From assembly GCA_937907485.1 (NCBI GenBank), contig CALESR010000026.1, forward strand, positions 1-25,502: 25,502 nucleotides of DNA, read 5' to 3'. A program made the position numbers and the translations under genes. This DNA comes from an uncultured Paracoccaceae bacterium (GTDB lineage: Bacteria > Pseudomonadota > Alphaproteobacteria > Rhodobacterales > Rhodobacteraceae). Below are positions 16,310 through 23,436 of the stretch, piece after piece (within the stretch, counting starts at the first letter, position 1; each line of letters begins with the position of its first letter). The notes beneath the pieces are model-generated. The model made no database searches. It was not told where the DNA came from and saw nothing but the letters and a program-made list of their open reading frames with translations.

Positions 16310-16322
16310 GCAGGACATATCT

Positions 16323-17579
16323 ATGCCCCTGATCCTTTCCTGGCTTGAGTCCGCCAACGACCCCGGATGCCCCTTTCCGCTGAACAACTTGCCCTGCGGC
16401 GTTTTCTCGACCGCGGATGAGGGCCCCTCGTGCGGAGTTGCAATCGGGGATCATGTTCTCGACGTGGCGGGGATGGAGCGCGCGGGTCTATTGGACCTCG
16501 GCCAGCCGAAACTGCTGCAGACGGGGGTCTGGAATCCGCTGATGGCGGCAGGCCCCGAAACCTGGGCGCGGCTGCGCGCGCAACTGACCGGGCATCTGGG
16601 CGCCGGCAGCGCGACGTGCGACGAGGTCGAGCCTTTTCTGCACCCGCTCGCCGCGGCGCAGTTGCACCTTCCCTTCACGGTCGCCGAATACACCGATTTC
16701 TATGCAGGTCGGAACCACGCGTTCAACGTCGGCAGCATGTTCCGCGACCCAGCCAACGCGTTGCCGCCGAACTGGCTGCACATTCCGATCGGCTATAACG
16801 GCCGCGCCTCGTCGGTCGTTGTCTCGGGCACGCCGGTCCGCAGACCCTGGGGCCAGTTGAAATCGCCCGACCAGCCGCTGCCTGCCTTCCTGCCCTCACG
16901 TCGCTTTGACTTTGAGCTGGAAATCGGCGCCGTCGTTGGCCAGCCCTCGACCGGCCCGGTGACGGTGGCCGAGGCCGAGGCGATGATCTTTGGGTATGTG
17001 CTGCTCAACGACTGGTCGGCGCGCGACGTTCAGGCGTGGGAATATCAGCCGCTGGGCCCTTTTCAGGCCAAGGCGACTGCGACCACGATCAGCCCCTGGA
17101 TTGTCATGTCGGCCGCGTTGGACGGTTTCCGCACCGCGACGCCCGACCGCGAGGTTCCGCTGCTGCCCCATCTGGCCGAACCACGGCCGATGCTGTTCGA
17201 CATTGACCTTTCGGTCGATCTGACCCCGGCAGGCGGCGCCACCGCCACCATCACTCGCACCAATTACCGCGAAATGTATTATTCCGCCCCGCAGCAACTG
17301 GCGCATCACACCACCAGCGGTTGCCCGATGCGGGTGGGCGATCTCTTGGGCTCGGGCACCATCTCGGGGCCGGTCAAGGAGAGCCGCGGCAGCCTGCTGG
17401 AGCTGTCATGGGGCGGAAAGGAGCCGCTGGCACTGCCGGGCGGCATCGTGCGCAGCTTCCTCGAGGACGGAGACACGCTGACCCTGCGCGGCGCCTGTCG
17501 GGGCGACGGCCATGTCATCGGTTTTGGCGCGTGTTCAGGCACCATCCTGCCAGCGCTGGCTGATCCCTACGCGCGCTGA
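16323..17579 (+). CDS. fahA: Fumarylacetoacetase (FahA)
   Basis: Hydrolyses fumarylacetoacetate to fumarate and acetoacetate, the last step of the homogentisate route. The protein has 418 aa. Metal ligands D125, E198, E200 and D230 and the catalytic H132 (EYTDFYAGRNHAFNVG) align with human D126, E199, E201, D233 and H133. NDWSARDVQAWEYQPLGPF is the second family signature. The start ATG 16323 follows AGGA. The upstream frame extension runs into the inverted repeat and is not coding. The isomerase gene maiA is not nearby. Confidence 0.96.
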   Translation: MPLILSWLESANDPGCPFPLNNLPCGVFSTADEGPSCGVAIGDHVLDVAGMERAGLLDLGQPKLLQTGVWNPLMAAGPETWARLRAQLTGHLGAGSATCDEVEPFLHPLAAAQLHLPFTVAEYTDFYAGRNHAFNVGSMFRDPANALPPNWLHIPIGYNGRASSVVVSGTPVRRPWGQLKSPDQPLPAFLPSRRFDFELEIGAVVGQPSTGPVTVAEAEAMIFGYVLLNDWSARDVQAWEYQPLGPFQAKATATTISPWIVMSAALDGFRTATPDREVPLLPHLAEPRPMLFDIDLSVDLTPAGGATATITRTNYREMYYSAPQQLAHHTTSGCPMRVGDLLGSGTISGPVKESRGSLLELSWGGKEPLALPGGIVRSFLEDGDTLTLRGACRGDGHVIGFGACSGTILPALADPYAR

Positions 17580-17681
17580 GTGGTGGCCAGCCCCACGCGA
17601 TACCCTGGGTGCAAAGAAGGGCACGGCGGTTGACGAACAGGGGTGGGCAGAGCAGACTGCGGCAAACAGTGGGAGGCGCGC

Positions 17682-17876
17682 ATGTTCGACCTCGTCTGGG
17701 TTTTGGTGCTGGCGATTGCCCTCGTCGGGGGGGTGCGGATGGCCTATAACATCCTTCGCGGCGGCAAGGTTACCCTTGGCCGCCCTGACAACCAGCGTGA
17801 CGGGTCCTACTCGGGTGAGCGGCACAATTCGTTTCCCGATCCGGGGCCCTCGGACGACAATCGCGGGTCGGATTGA
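17682..17876 (+). CDS. Small single-pass membrane protein (64 aa), unknown function
   Basis: The ATG at 17682 follows a strong GGGAGG. The predicted 64-aa protein has one transmembrane helix (about residues 2-20, FDLVWVLVLAIALVGGVRM). A hydrophilic tail ends in a G/S/D/P-rich stretch (GSYSGERHNSFPDPGPSDDN). I do not recognise the family. It is tail-to-tail with the DUF3775 gene, 3 bp apart. The ribosome site and codon use make it likely real. Confidence 0.65.
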   Translation: MFDLVWVLVLAIALVGGVRMAYNILRGGKVTLGRPDNQRDGSYSGERHNSFPDPGPSDDNRGSD

Positions 17877-17879
17877 CCC

Positions 17880-18203
17880 CTAGCGGTCGAAGAAATCGTC
17901 CTCGGCTTCGCTCACGTCGATCTCCAGCGCTTCCAGCCCGGATTCGAGGTTCTCGGACAGATGCGGCATGCCCATCAGGTAGTCGGCGGTTGGGGTCGTC
18001 GCCTCGGCAAAGGCGGTGGCGACGGCCTCGTCATAATCCTCGGGTTCGAAGGCGCCGCGACCGATCCAGGCAATGGCGACCAGATGGGCCTTTTCATCAT
18101 CGTTCAGCGCGTCGATGAAGGCGTGCAATTCGCCGTCGCGGCCGGTTTCACGGGCCTGAAAGATGATGTGAACGACCGATCTGAGATTGATTTCGGGCGG
18201 CAT
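17880..18203 (-). CDS. DUF3775 domain-containing protein
   Basis: A 107-aa soluble acidic protein that I recognise as DUF3775 from INLRSVVHIIFQARE and ALNDDEKAHLVAIAWIGRG. This family is found mainly in alphaproteobacteria, and its function is unknown. The ATG at 18203 has AAGGAA upstream. The upstream part of the frame is out of character with the family. It precedes the SDR gene's end (18259) in the same direction, but is separate from the lipid operon by 55 bp. It could be co-transcribed by read-through. Confidence 0.8.
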   Translation of the reverse strand: MPPEINLRSVVHIIFQARETGRDGELHAFIDALNDDEKAHLVAIAWIGRGAFEPEDYDEAVATAFAEATTPTADYLMGMPHLSENLESGLEALEIDVSEAEDDFFDR

Positions 18204-18258
18204 GGCGGGTTCCTTCTTTGCGCCCAGCATCGCGCCTGCGCCGGGCGCGCGCAAGGGG

Positions 18259-18987
18259 TCAGCCGGTGCGACGCAACAATCGGTGCCAGAGACCATCGGG
18301 GAGAAGTCGCCCGGCGCGGAAAAGCCACGAGAACAGCATGGGAAAGGCCCGCGTGCCGCGCCCGCCGTCGAGCAGGCGCAGCATCTGCGCAGCGGCGGCC
18401 TCGGGTGTCATCAGGAAGGGCATGTCAAAGCGGTTGAGATCGGTCAGCCGGGTCTTGATGAAGCCCGGATTGGCCAGTTGCACGCGCACACCGGACCCCT
18501 GCAGGTCGCATTGCAGCGATTGCGCGAGGTTCATCAGCCCGGCTTTGGATGCACCATAGCCGACCGCGCCGGGCAATCCGCGATAGGCCGAGAGCGAACC
18601 GGTCAGCAGCACCCGCCCGTGCCCGCGCGCCACCATCCCCGGCAGCACCGCACCCAGCACACGCACCGCGCCACTGAGGTTCACCTCCAGCATGGCGAGC
18701 ACGCGGTCAGTGTCCCACTCTTGCGCGCGCATCGGCCAATAGGTGCCCGAGAGATAGATCACCCCCTCCACCTCGCCCAGTTGCGCTGCGGCCGCCGCCA
18801 CCGAGGCCGGGTCGGTCACGTCCATCGGCAGCACCACCGCGTCCGGCAGCGTGGCGGCGAGGTCAGCCAGCCTGTCCGCCTGTCGCGCCGACAGGATCAA
18901 GCTGGCGCCGCGTGCAGCCATCGCCTGCGCCAGCGCGCGGCCCAGCCCCTCGGAGGCGCCGACAAGCCACCAGCGCTGGCCCTTCAC
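18259..18987 (-). CDS. Short-chain dehydrogenase/reductase of the sigma-E lipid operon
   Basis: A 242-aa NAD(P)-dependent oxidoreductase. The cofactor motif VGASEGLGRAL starts near residue 10. The active site has serine in LLTGSLSAYRG and the YGASK (YxxxK) motif. The start is GTG 18987, which overlaps the stop of the DUF3833 gene (GTGA). This overlap and the absence of a suitable ATG decide the start. It is the last of four overlapping genes starting at 21573. Its substrate is probably a lipid-linked hydroxyl or carbonyl group, by context only. Confidence 0.88.
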   Translation of the reverse strand: MKGQRWWLVGASEGLGRALAQAMAARGASLILSARQADRLADLAATLPDAVVLPMDVTDPASVAAAAAQLGEVEGVIYLSGTYWPMRAQEWDTDRVLAMLEVNLSGAVRVLGAVLPGMVARGHGRVLLTGSLSAYRGLPGAVGYGASKAGLMNLAQSLQCDLQGSGVRVQLANPGFIKTRLTDLNRFDMPFLMTPEAAAAQMLRLLDGGRGTRAFPMLFSWLFRAGRLLPDGLWHRLLRRTG

Positions 18988-19535
18988 GGCGAGACCTTGC
19001 GCATGGTCGCTACCAGTTCGGCGACTGGCAGCCCGAACTTGCGGAATTGGCTGCGGTTCATGATCGTGCCGTTGTCGCACAGATACATCCAGTCGGTTAC
19101 GTCGAGCGCCCAGCCCCCCGCATGGGCAGGCAGGCGGATCCGATAGCGCAGGCGCAGCGCATCGCCCTGCTGGCACCCTTCGCCGGGGCGGATCAGGTCG
19201 TCGGCCTCGGCCTGCACCCTGCCGTCATTGCCCAGCGTCAGGCGCCATTGGCGATGCTGCACCTCGCCGCTGGAATAGCGGAAGGTTTCGTCAAGGGTGC
19301 CGGTGTTGCCCTCCCAGCGCCCGCGCATGGTGGCGACAAACCGTGACGTCACGCGGCCAGTCGGCCCGTGGATCACCCCTTCGCACAGCATCGGCCCGTC
19401 AAGATGCTGGCGGATATCGAGCTGCGCGGCGCCTTGGGCGTAATCCGCCGGACGCTGAGCGGCAAAGCCGACCCAGCGGCGGGCCAACAGGGTCAGCGCG
19501 GCCATCAGGGCCAGCGCGGCGAGAAATCCGGTCAT
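18984..19535 (-). CDS. DUF3833 family membrane-anchored protein
   Basis: A 183-aa protein with an N-terminal hydrophobic anchor (MTGFLAALALMAALTLLARR) and a beta-rich body recognisable as DUF3833 (LDGPMLCEGVIHGPTGRVTS, DWMYLCDNGTIMNRSQFRKFG). Relatives are often lipoproteins and often sit beside DUF1365, CFA-synthase and ChrR genes. This protein lacks a lipobox cysteine. The ATG at 19535 has AGGAGG upstream and overlaps the DUF1365 stop (ATGA). It probably faces the periplasm. Its function is unknown. Confidence 0.82.
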   Translation of the reverse strand: MTGFLAALALMAALTLLARRWVGFAAQRPADYAQGAAQLDIRQHLDGPMLCEGVIHGPTGRVTSRFVATMRGRWEGNTGTLDETFRYSSGEVQHRQWRLTLGNDGRVQAEADDLIRPGEGCQQGDALRLRYRIRLPAHAGGWALDVTDWMYLCDNGTIMNRSQFRKFGLPVAELVATMRKVSP

Positions 19536-20287
19536 CGGGAGACCTCCTGCGCCGGGGGTTGCGGGCGCGGGCGGTATCCTGCGCCCTTCCACCAGAGTTT
19601 GAGCGCCTGCCAATGGATCAGCGTCAGTACCCGGCGCGAGCCAAAGGGGCGGCGCAGCAAGGCAGTCAGCAGCCCGGCATTGGTCGCTGGTTTGCGCGGG
19701 CCAGTCAGTGTGGCCACCAGACCGCCGCCCTCGTGGTTCAGCGCGATGCGAATGCTGATCGACTCAGGCCGGATGTCAAAACGGAATTCATAGCCGCCAG
19801 TGATCGGCTGAAAGGGCGAGACGTGAAACACCTTGCGCGCCGTCAGCGTATCCTCGGCAGAAATCGGGTGAAAATCATCGTGGTGGCACAGATAGGAATG
19901 GCGGTCGCCAAAGGTATTGCTGACCTCGGCTATCACGCAGACCAAAGCGCCCAAGGCATCATGGCACAGCCAGAAGCTGACCGGGTTGAACACATGGCCC
20001 AGAACGCGCGGTTGCGTCAGCAGGTCGATGCGGGCAACCGGCGGCGCGCCGGCCTCGGCCAGTACGCGGCGGGCCCAGAGCACGCCCTGCCCCTGCCCCG
20101 GCTCGCCGCCGTGGTCGGCATCATGCAAGGACAACAGCCCCCGCCGATTGCGGCGCAGGATGGATGGGCCACTTTGCAGCGCCTCGGGCTGATACAGCAG
20201 GTAGTCGACGCCATAGTAAAAGCGGTTGCCCGGCCCACCGTTGCGACCGTGAAAGGTGCGCCCGGCGATATGATCGACCGCGCTCAT
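19532..20287 (-). CDS. DUF1365 family protein (lipid-modification operon)
   Basis: A 251-aa protein with clear DUF1365 motifs: FYYGVDYLLYQPE, RIDLLTQPRVLGHVFNPVSF, EVSNTFGDRHSY and KVFHVSPF. DUF1365 genes occur beside an FAD amine-oxidase-like gene and CFA-synthase-like genes in ChrR/RpoE regulons. In R. sphaeroides such genes belong to the sigma-E response to singlet oxygen and to furan-fatty-acid synthesis. It is coupled by ATGA overlaps to the FAD gene (20284-20287) and to DUF3833 (19532-19535). I cannot say which Ufa protein, if any, it corresponds to. Confidence 0.88.
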   Translation of the reverse strand: MSAVDHIAGRTFHGRNGGPGNRFYYGVDYLLYQPEALQSGPSILRRNRRGLLSLHDADHGGEPGQGQGVLWARRVLAEAGAPPVARIDLLTQPRVLGHVFNPVSFWLCHDALGALVCVIAEVSNTFGDRHSYLCHHDDFHPISAEDTLTARKVFHVSPFQPITGGYEFRFDIRPESISIRIALNHEGGGLVATLTGPRKPATNAGLLTALLRRPFGSRRVLTLIHWQALKLWWKGAGYRPRPQPPAQEVSR

Positions 20288-21573
20288 GCGGCAACCCGCA
20301 ACTGGCGCGCGGCCATCGCCTGCACGACATCGACGGCGCTGGCAAAGCCATCCTCATGAAAGCCGTTTTTCATCCAAGCCCCGGCAAACCACAGGCCCCC
20401 CGCGCCATTCAGCCGTCGCAGCGCCGCCTGAGCATCAAACGCACCCCGATCATAGACCGGGTGGCGGAAGCTGTGGCTGTCATAGGTCAGGTCCTCGCGG
20501 ATTGGCCGCGTGGCATTCAGCGTGACGATCAGAAGATCGTCCTGCGGGATCGGCTGCAGTGCATTCATCCAGTAAGACAGGCTGATGCGCTCGCGGTCCT
20601 GCGGCCCGTGCTCGGTATAGGTCCAACTCGACCAGACCTTGCGGCGCCTTGGCATGATCGAGGCATCCGCGTGCAGCACCGCATGGTTGTCCTGATAGCG
20701 TATCGCCCCAAGGGCAGCGGCCTCGTGCGGTGTCGCATCGGCCAGCATCGCCAGTGCGGTGTCGGAATGGGTGGCGAGGATCACCTCGTCGAACCCCTCC
20801 CAATCGCCGCCCCCCGGGCGCACCTGCACCCCTCCCGGCCGCCGCCGCACCCCGGCCACCGGCGCGCCCAGCCGGATCTGCACCCCGCGCGTGCGCAGGT
20901 CACGCTCAAGCCGCGCCACATATTCGACCGATCCACCGCGCACCGTATGCCACTGGTGTTGGCCCTTGGGCGACAAGAGCGCATGGTTACGAAAGAACTC
21001 CATCATCGGGCGAGCGGGGAAGTCCATGATCCGATCCTTGGGCGTTGACCAGATCGCACCCGAAAACGGCTGGATATAGCGCTCGCGGAACCAGCGACCC
21101 ATGCCGAGTGCGTCCATCAAGCCGCCGATCGTCATGTCGTCGCGTGCCACCTCGACCGCGCGTGCATTGAACCGCAGGATATCGCGCAGCATCCGCAGGA
21201 ACCGCGGATCGGCCAGATTGCGGCGGCTGGCGAACACGGTGTCCATCGACTGCAACGCGTATTCGCAGGCACCGTTGTCGAATGAGGCGCCAAAGCCCAT
21301 CGACGCTGGTGCCGTGGGGACGTCCAGCGCCTGAAACATCGCGGTCAGGTTGGGATAGTTCGCGTGGTTGAACACGATGAAGCCGGTATCCACCGGCTGA
21401 TCCCCGCGCTTGCCCGCCAGCACGGTGCGGGCGTGCCCGCCCAGACGCGGCCCCGCCTCGAACAGCGTGACGTGGTTGCCGGGCGCCAGCATCCACGCGG
21501 CGGCCATGCCGGAAATCCCGGCGCCGATCACGGCAATGCGGCGCGGGGCCGAGGGGGCGGTTTCAAAGGGCAT
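20284..21573 (-). CDS. FAD-dependent amine-oxidase-like oxidoreductase
   Basis: A 429-aa flavoprotein. The FAD motif AVIGAGISGMAAAW is at about residues 14-27, then EAGPRLGGHA and the family segment VDTGFIVFNHANYPNL. It belongs to the NAD(P)-binding/flavin amine oxidase group found in cyclopropane/furan fatty-acid loci. It is the first gene of the four-gene operon. The ATG at 21573 has GGAG 7 bp upstream and lies about 19 bp below the predicted start of a sigma-E-type promoter. A desaturase-like action on membrane fatty acids is plausible from the R. sphaeroides regulon, but not shown by the sequence. Confidence 0.9.
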   Translation of the reverse strand: MPFETAPSAPRRIAVIGAGISGMAAAWMLAPGNHVTLFEAGPRLGGHARTVLAGKRGDQPVDTGFIVFNHANYPNLTAMFQALDVPTAPASMGFGASFDNGACEYALQSMDTVFASRRNLADPRFLRMLRDILRFNARAVEVARDDMTIGGLMDALGMGRWFRERYIQPFSGAIWSTPKDRIMDFPARPMMEFFRNHALLSPKGQHQWHTVRGGSVEYVARLERDLRTRGVQIRLGAPVAGVRRRPGGVQVRPGGGDWEGFDEVILATHSDTALAMLADATPHEAAALGAIRYQDNHAVLHADASIMPRRRKVWSSWTYTEHGPQDRERISLSYWMNALQPIPQDDLLIVTLNATRPIREDLTYDSHSFRHPVYDRGAFDAQAALRRLNGAGGLWFAGAWMKNGFHEDGFASAVDVVQAMAARQLRVAA

Positions 21574-21598
21574 GGCGCACTCCAGAGGCGTTTGGAGG

Positions 21599-21626
21599 GA
21601 TACGCTGCCGCGTGCAGATTGGATGT
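21599..21626 (-). promoter_or_regulatory. Sigma-E-type promoter of the lipid operon
   Basis: On the minus strand, ACATCC (21626-21621) is followed after 16 bp by CGTATC (21604-21599). The -10 is identical to that of the divergent rpoE promoter with identical spacing. The -35 keeps ATCC of TGATCC. This fits the R. sphaeroides sigma-E pattern (TGATCC plus CGTA-like element). The ATG of the FAD gene is at 21573. Confidence 0.55.
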
Positions 21627-21649
21627 GTGCGAAAATCCGATTGATCGAA

Positions 21650-21677
21650 TGATCCGCTTGGCGCTGACCTGCGTATC
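21650..21677 (+). promoter_or_regulatory. Sigma-E-type autoregulatory promoter of rpoE-chrR
   Basis: TGATCC (21650-21655), 16-bp spacer, CGTATC (21672-21677). This matches the pattern recognised by group ECF11 sigma factors. The transcript would begin near 21683, so the ATG at 21684 cannot be the rpoE start. This is expected for a sigma factor that drives its own operon. Confidence 0.75.
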
Positions 21678-21770
21678 CCGGTCATGTTGCAAGTGCTCGC
21701 CAAACCCCACACAGTGAACCAGCCGCCGGGGATGGGCCTTGCGGCGGGCAAATTCGGGGTGCGTGGTCGG

Positions 21771-22316
21771 GTGACGGCGAGCGATGACAACAACCGGCAC
21801 GCAGACCTGATGCTGCGGGTGGCGCGCGACGCCGACGAATTGGCCTTTGCCGCGCTGTTCGGCCATTTCGCCCCGCGCATCAAAGCCTTCCTGATGAAAT
21901 CTGGCGCCCCGGCCGCCGTCGCCGAGGATTGCGCGCAGGACGTTATGGCGACCCTCTGGCGCAAGGCGGCAATGTTCGATCCGGCGCGCGCCTCGGTCGC
22001 GACATGGATCTTCACCATCGCCCGTAATCGTCGCATCGACATCCTGCGCCGCGACGCCCGCGCCGAGCCCGAGGACCTGCCCTGGGGGCCAGAGCCCGAG
22101 CCCGACGCCGTTGACGCGCTGGCCTTGCAGCAAGACACCGACCGGCTGGGCGCGGCGCTGGCCACCCTGCCACAGGCGCAGCGCGAGTTGATCGAGCGGG
22201 CCTATTTCAGCGACCAGAGCCACGGCGAAATCGCCCGCATGACCGGCCTGCCGCTGGGAACCATCAAGTCGCGCATCCGGCTGGCGCTGGAAAAACTGCG
22301 CCAGACCCTGAGTTGA
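21771..22316 (+). CDS. rpoE: ECF sigma factor RpoE (ChrR-controlled, ECF11 type)
   Basis: Extracytoplasmic-function sigma factor, 181 aa from GTG 21771. Region 2 covers about residues 20-90 (AEDCAQDVMATLWRKAAMFDP, VATWIFTIARNRRIDILRR). Region 4 covers about 125-178 (LPLGTIKSRIRLALEKLR). The sequence is close to what I recall of R. sphaeroides RpoE, including EPEDLPWGPE. The frame is open from 21684, but that ATG coincides with the predicted transcription start. ATG 21732 has no properly spaced ribosome site. GTG 21771 gives an N-terminus of the usual length, though its ribosome site is weak, so the start is uncertain. It is followed after 10 bp by chrR, its anti-sigma factor. Confidence 0.93.
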   Translation: MTASDDNNRHADLMLRVARDADELAFAALFGHFAPRIKAFLMKSGAPAAVAEDCAQDVMATLWRKAAMFDPARASVATWIFTIARNRRIDILRRDARAEPEDLPWGPEPEPDAVDALALQQDTDRLGAALATLPQAQRELIERAYFSDQSHGEIARMTGLPLGTIKSRIRLALEKLRQTLS

Positions 22317-22326
22317 GGATGAACCG

Positions 22327-22965
22327 ATGATCCGTCATCACCTGTCCGACGATTTGCTGACCGGATATTCGGCTGGCACCCTGCCCGAGGCCTTCAGCCT
22401 GCTGGTGGCCACGCATGTCTCGCTGTGCGATGACTGCCGGGCGCGGCTGGCCAGCCTGGATGCATTGGGCGGCGCGCTGTTGGAAACCACTGGCGTTCAA
22501 GCGCTGGCCGAGACCGCGTTGTCGGCGACGTTGGCGCGTATTCACGGCACCCGCCCGGCACCGCGTCCGCGACCACAGCCGCGCGGCCTGTTCCCCGAGC
22601 CCCTGCGCGCCCTCGTCGGCGGCGACATTGATTCGGTGCGCTGGCGGCCGGTGGGCGGCGGCGTGCGTCAGGCGATCCTGCCCACCTCGCGCAATGCCAG
22701 CTTGCGGCTGTTGCAGATCCCCGGCGGCGTCGCCGTGCCTGACCATGGTCACCGTGGCACCGAACTGACGCTGGTGCTGCAGGGGGCGTTTCGCGATGCG
22801 ACCGACCGCTTTGGCCCCGGTGACGTGGAGATCGCCACCAGCGATCTGGAACACACGCCTGTTGCCGAATCCGGCGCCGATTGCATCTGCCTCGCTGCCA
22901 CCGACGCACCGCTGCGCTTTCGCGGGCTGATCCCGCGGCTGCTGCAGCCCTTCCTGAAAATCTGA
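22327..22965 (+). CDS. chrR: Zinc-binding anti-sigma factor ChrR
   Basis: A 212-aa cytoplasmic inhibitor that holds RpoE until singlet oxygen or peroxides release it. The N-terminal anti-sigma domain has the zinc ligands H5 (or H4), H30, C34 and C37 (HVSLCDDC). The C-terminal cupin domain has H140, H142, E146 (DHGHRGTE) and H176 (LEHTP), plus the C186/C188 pair (CIC). All lie one residue below the R. sphaeroides numbering as I recall it (H6, H31, C35, C38, H141, H143, E147, H177, C187, C189). The full set suggests a working sensor. GAGGAT before ATG 22327 is the ribosome site. The stop directly abuts the end of convergent rlmH. Confidence 0.96.
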   Translation: MIRHHLSDDLLTGYSAGTLPEAFSLLVATHVSLCDDCRARLASLDALGGALLETTGVQALAETALSATLARIHGTRPAPRPRPQPRGLFPEPLRALVGGDIDSVRWRPVGGGVRQAILPTSRNASLRLLQIPGGVAVPDHGHRGTELTLVLQGAFRDATDRFGPGDVEIATSDLEHTPVAESGADCICLAATDAPLRFRGLIPRLLQPFLKI

Positions 22966-23436
22966 TCAGACCCGGTGATAGGGCGATCCGCTCAGGATCG
23001 TCGCCGCGCGGTAAAGCTGCTCGGCCACCATCACCCGGACCAGCGCATGCGGCCAGACCATCGCGCCAAAGGACAGCGCCGCATCTGCTGTCGCCCGCAG
23101 GCCGGGGTCCAGCCCGTCCGCCCCGCCGATGAACAGCGCCAGATCCTGCGCCCCGTCGTCGCGCCACCGTGCCAGCCGCTGCGCGAATTCGGGTGAGGTC
23201 ATCACCGCGCCGCGTTCGTCCAGCATCACGCGGATTGCCCCGGCCGGGCAGGCGCGGTCTAGCAATGCCGCCTCGGCCGCCATGCCGAGGTTCTTTTTGT
23301 CCTCGACCTCGTGCTCGACAACCGGGCCAAGCCCAAAGGGCCGCCCGGTTCTGTCGCATCGCTTGAGGTAATCGTCGATCATCGTGCGCTCAGGGCCGAC
23401 ACGCAGCCGACCCACAGCGCACAGATGCAGCCGCAT
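22966..23436 (-). CDS. rlmH: 23S rRNA pseudouridine-1915 N3-methyltransferase (RlmH)
   Basis: A SPOUT-class SAM methyltransferase of 156 aa that modifies 23S rRNA helix 69. Motifs include LHLCAVGRL at the N-terminus, VMLDERGAVMTSPEFA, the SAM-site loop FIGGADGLDPGLR, and the conserved C-terminus ILSGSPYHRV. The ATG at 23436 shares one base with the rsfS stop (TGATG), so it is coupled to rsfS, a pairing common in bacteria. Confidence 0.96.
   Translation of the reverse strand: MRLHLCAVGRLRVGPERTMIDDYLKRCDRTGRPFGLGPVVEHEVEDKKNLGMAAEAALLDRACPAGAIRVMLDERGAVMTSPEFAQRLARWRDDGAQDLALFIGGADGLDPGLRATADAALSFGAMVWPHALVRVMVAEQLYRAATILSGSPYHRV

Noticed and set aside
21684..21770. Longer N-terminus for RpoE
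   Set aside because: The ATG at 21684 coincides with the predicted transcription start and the extra residues do not match the sigma family.
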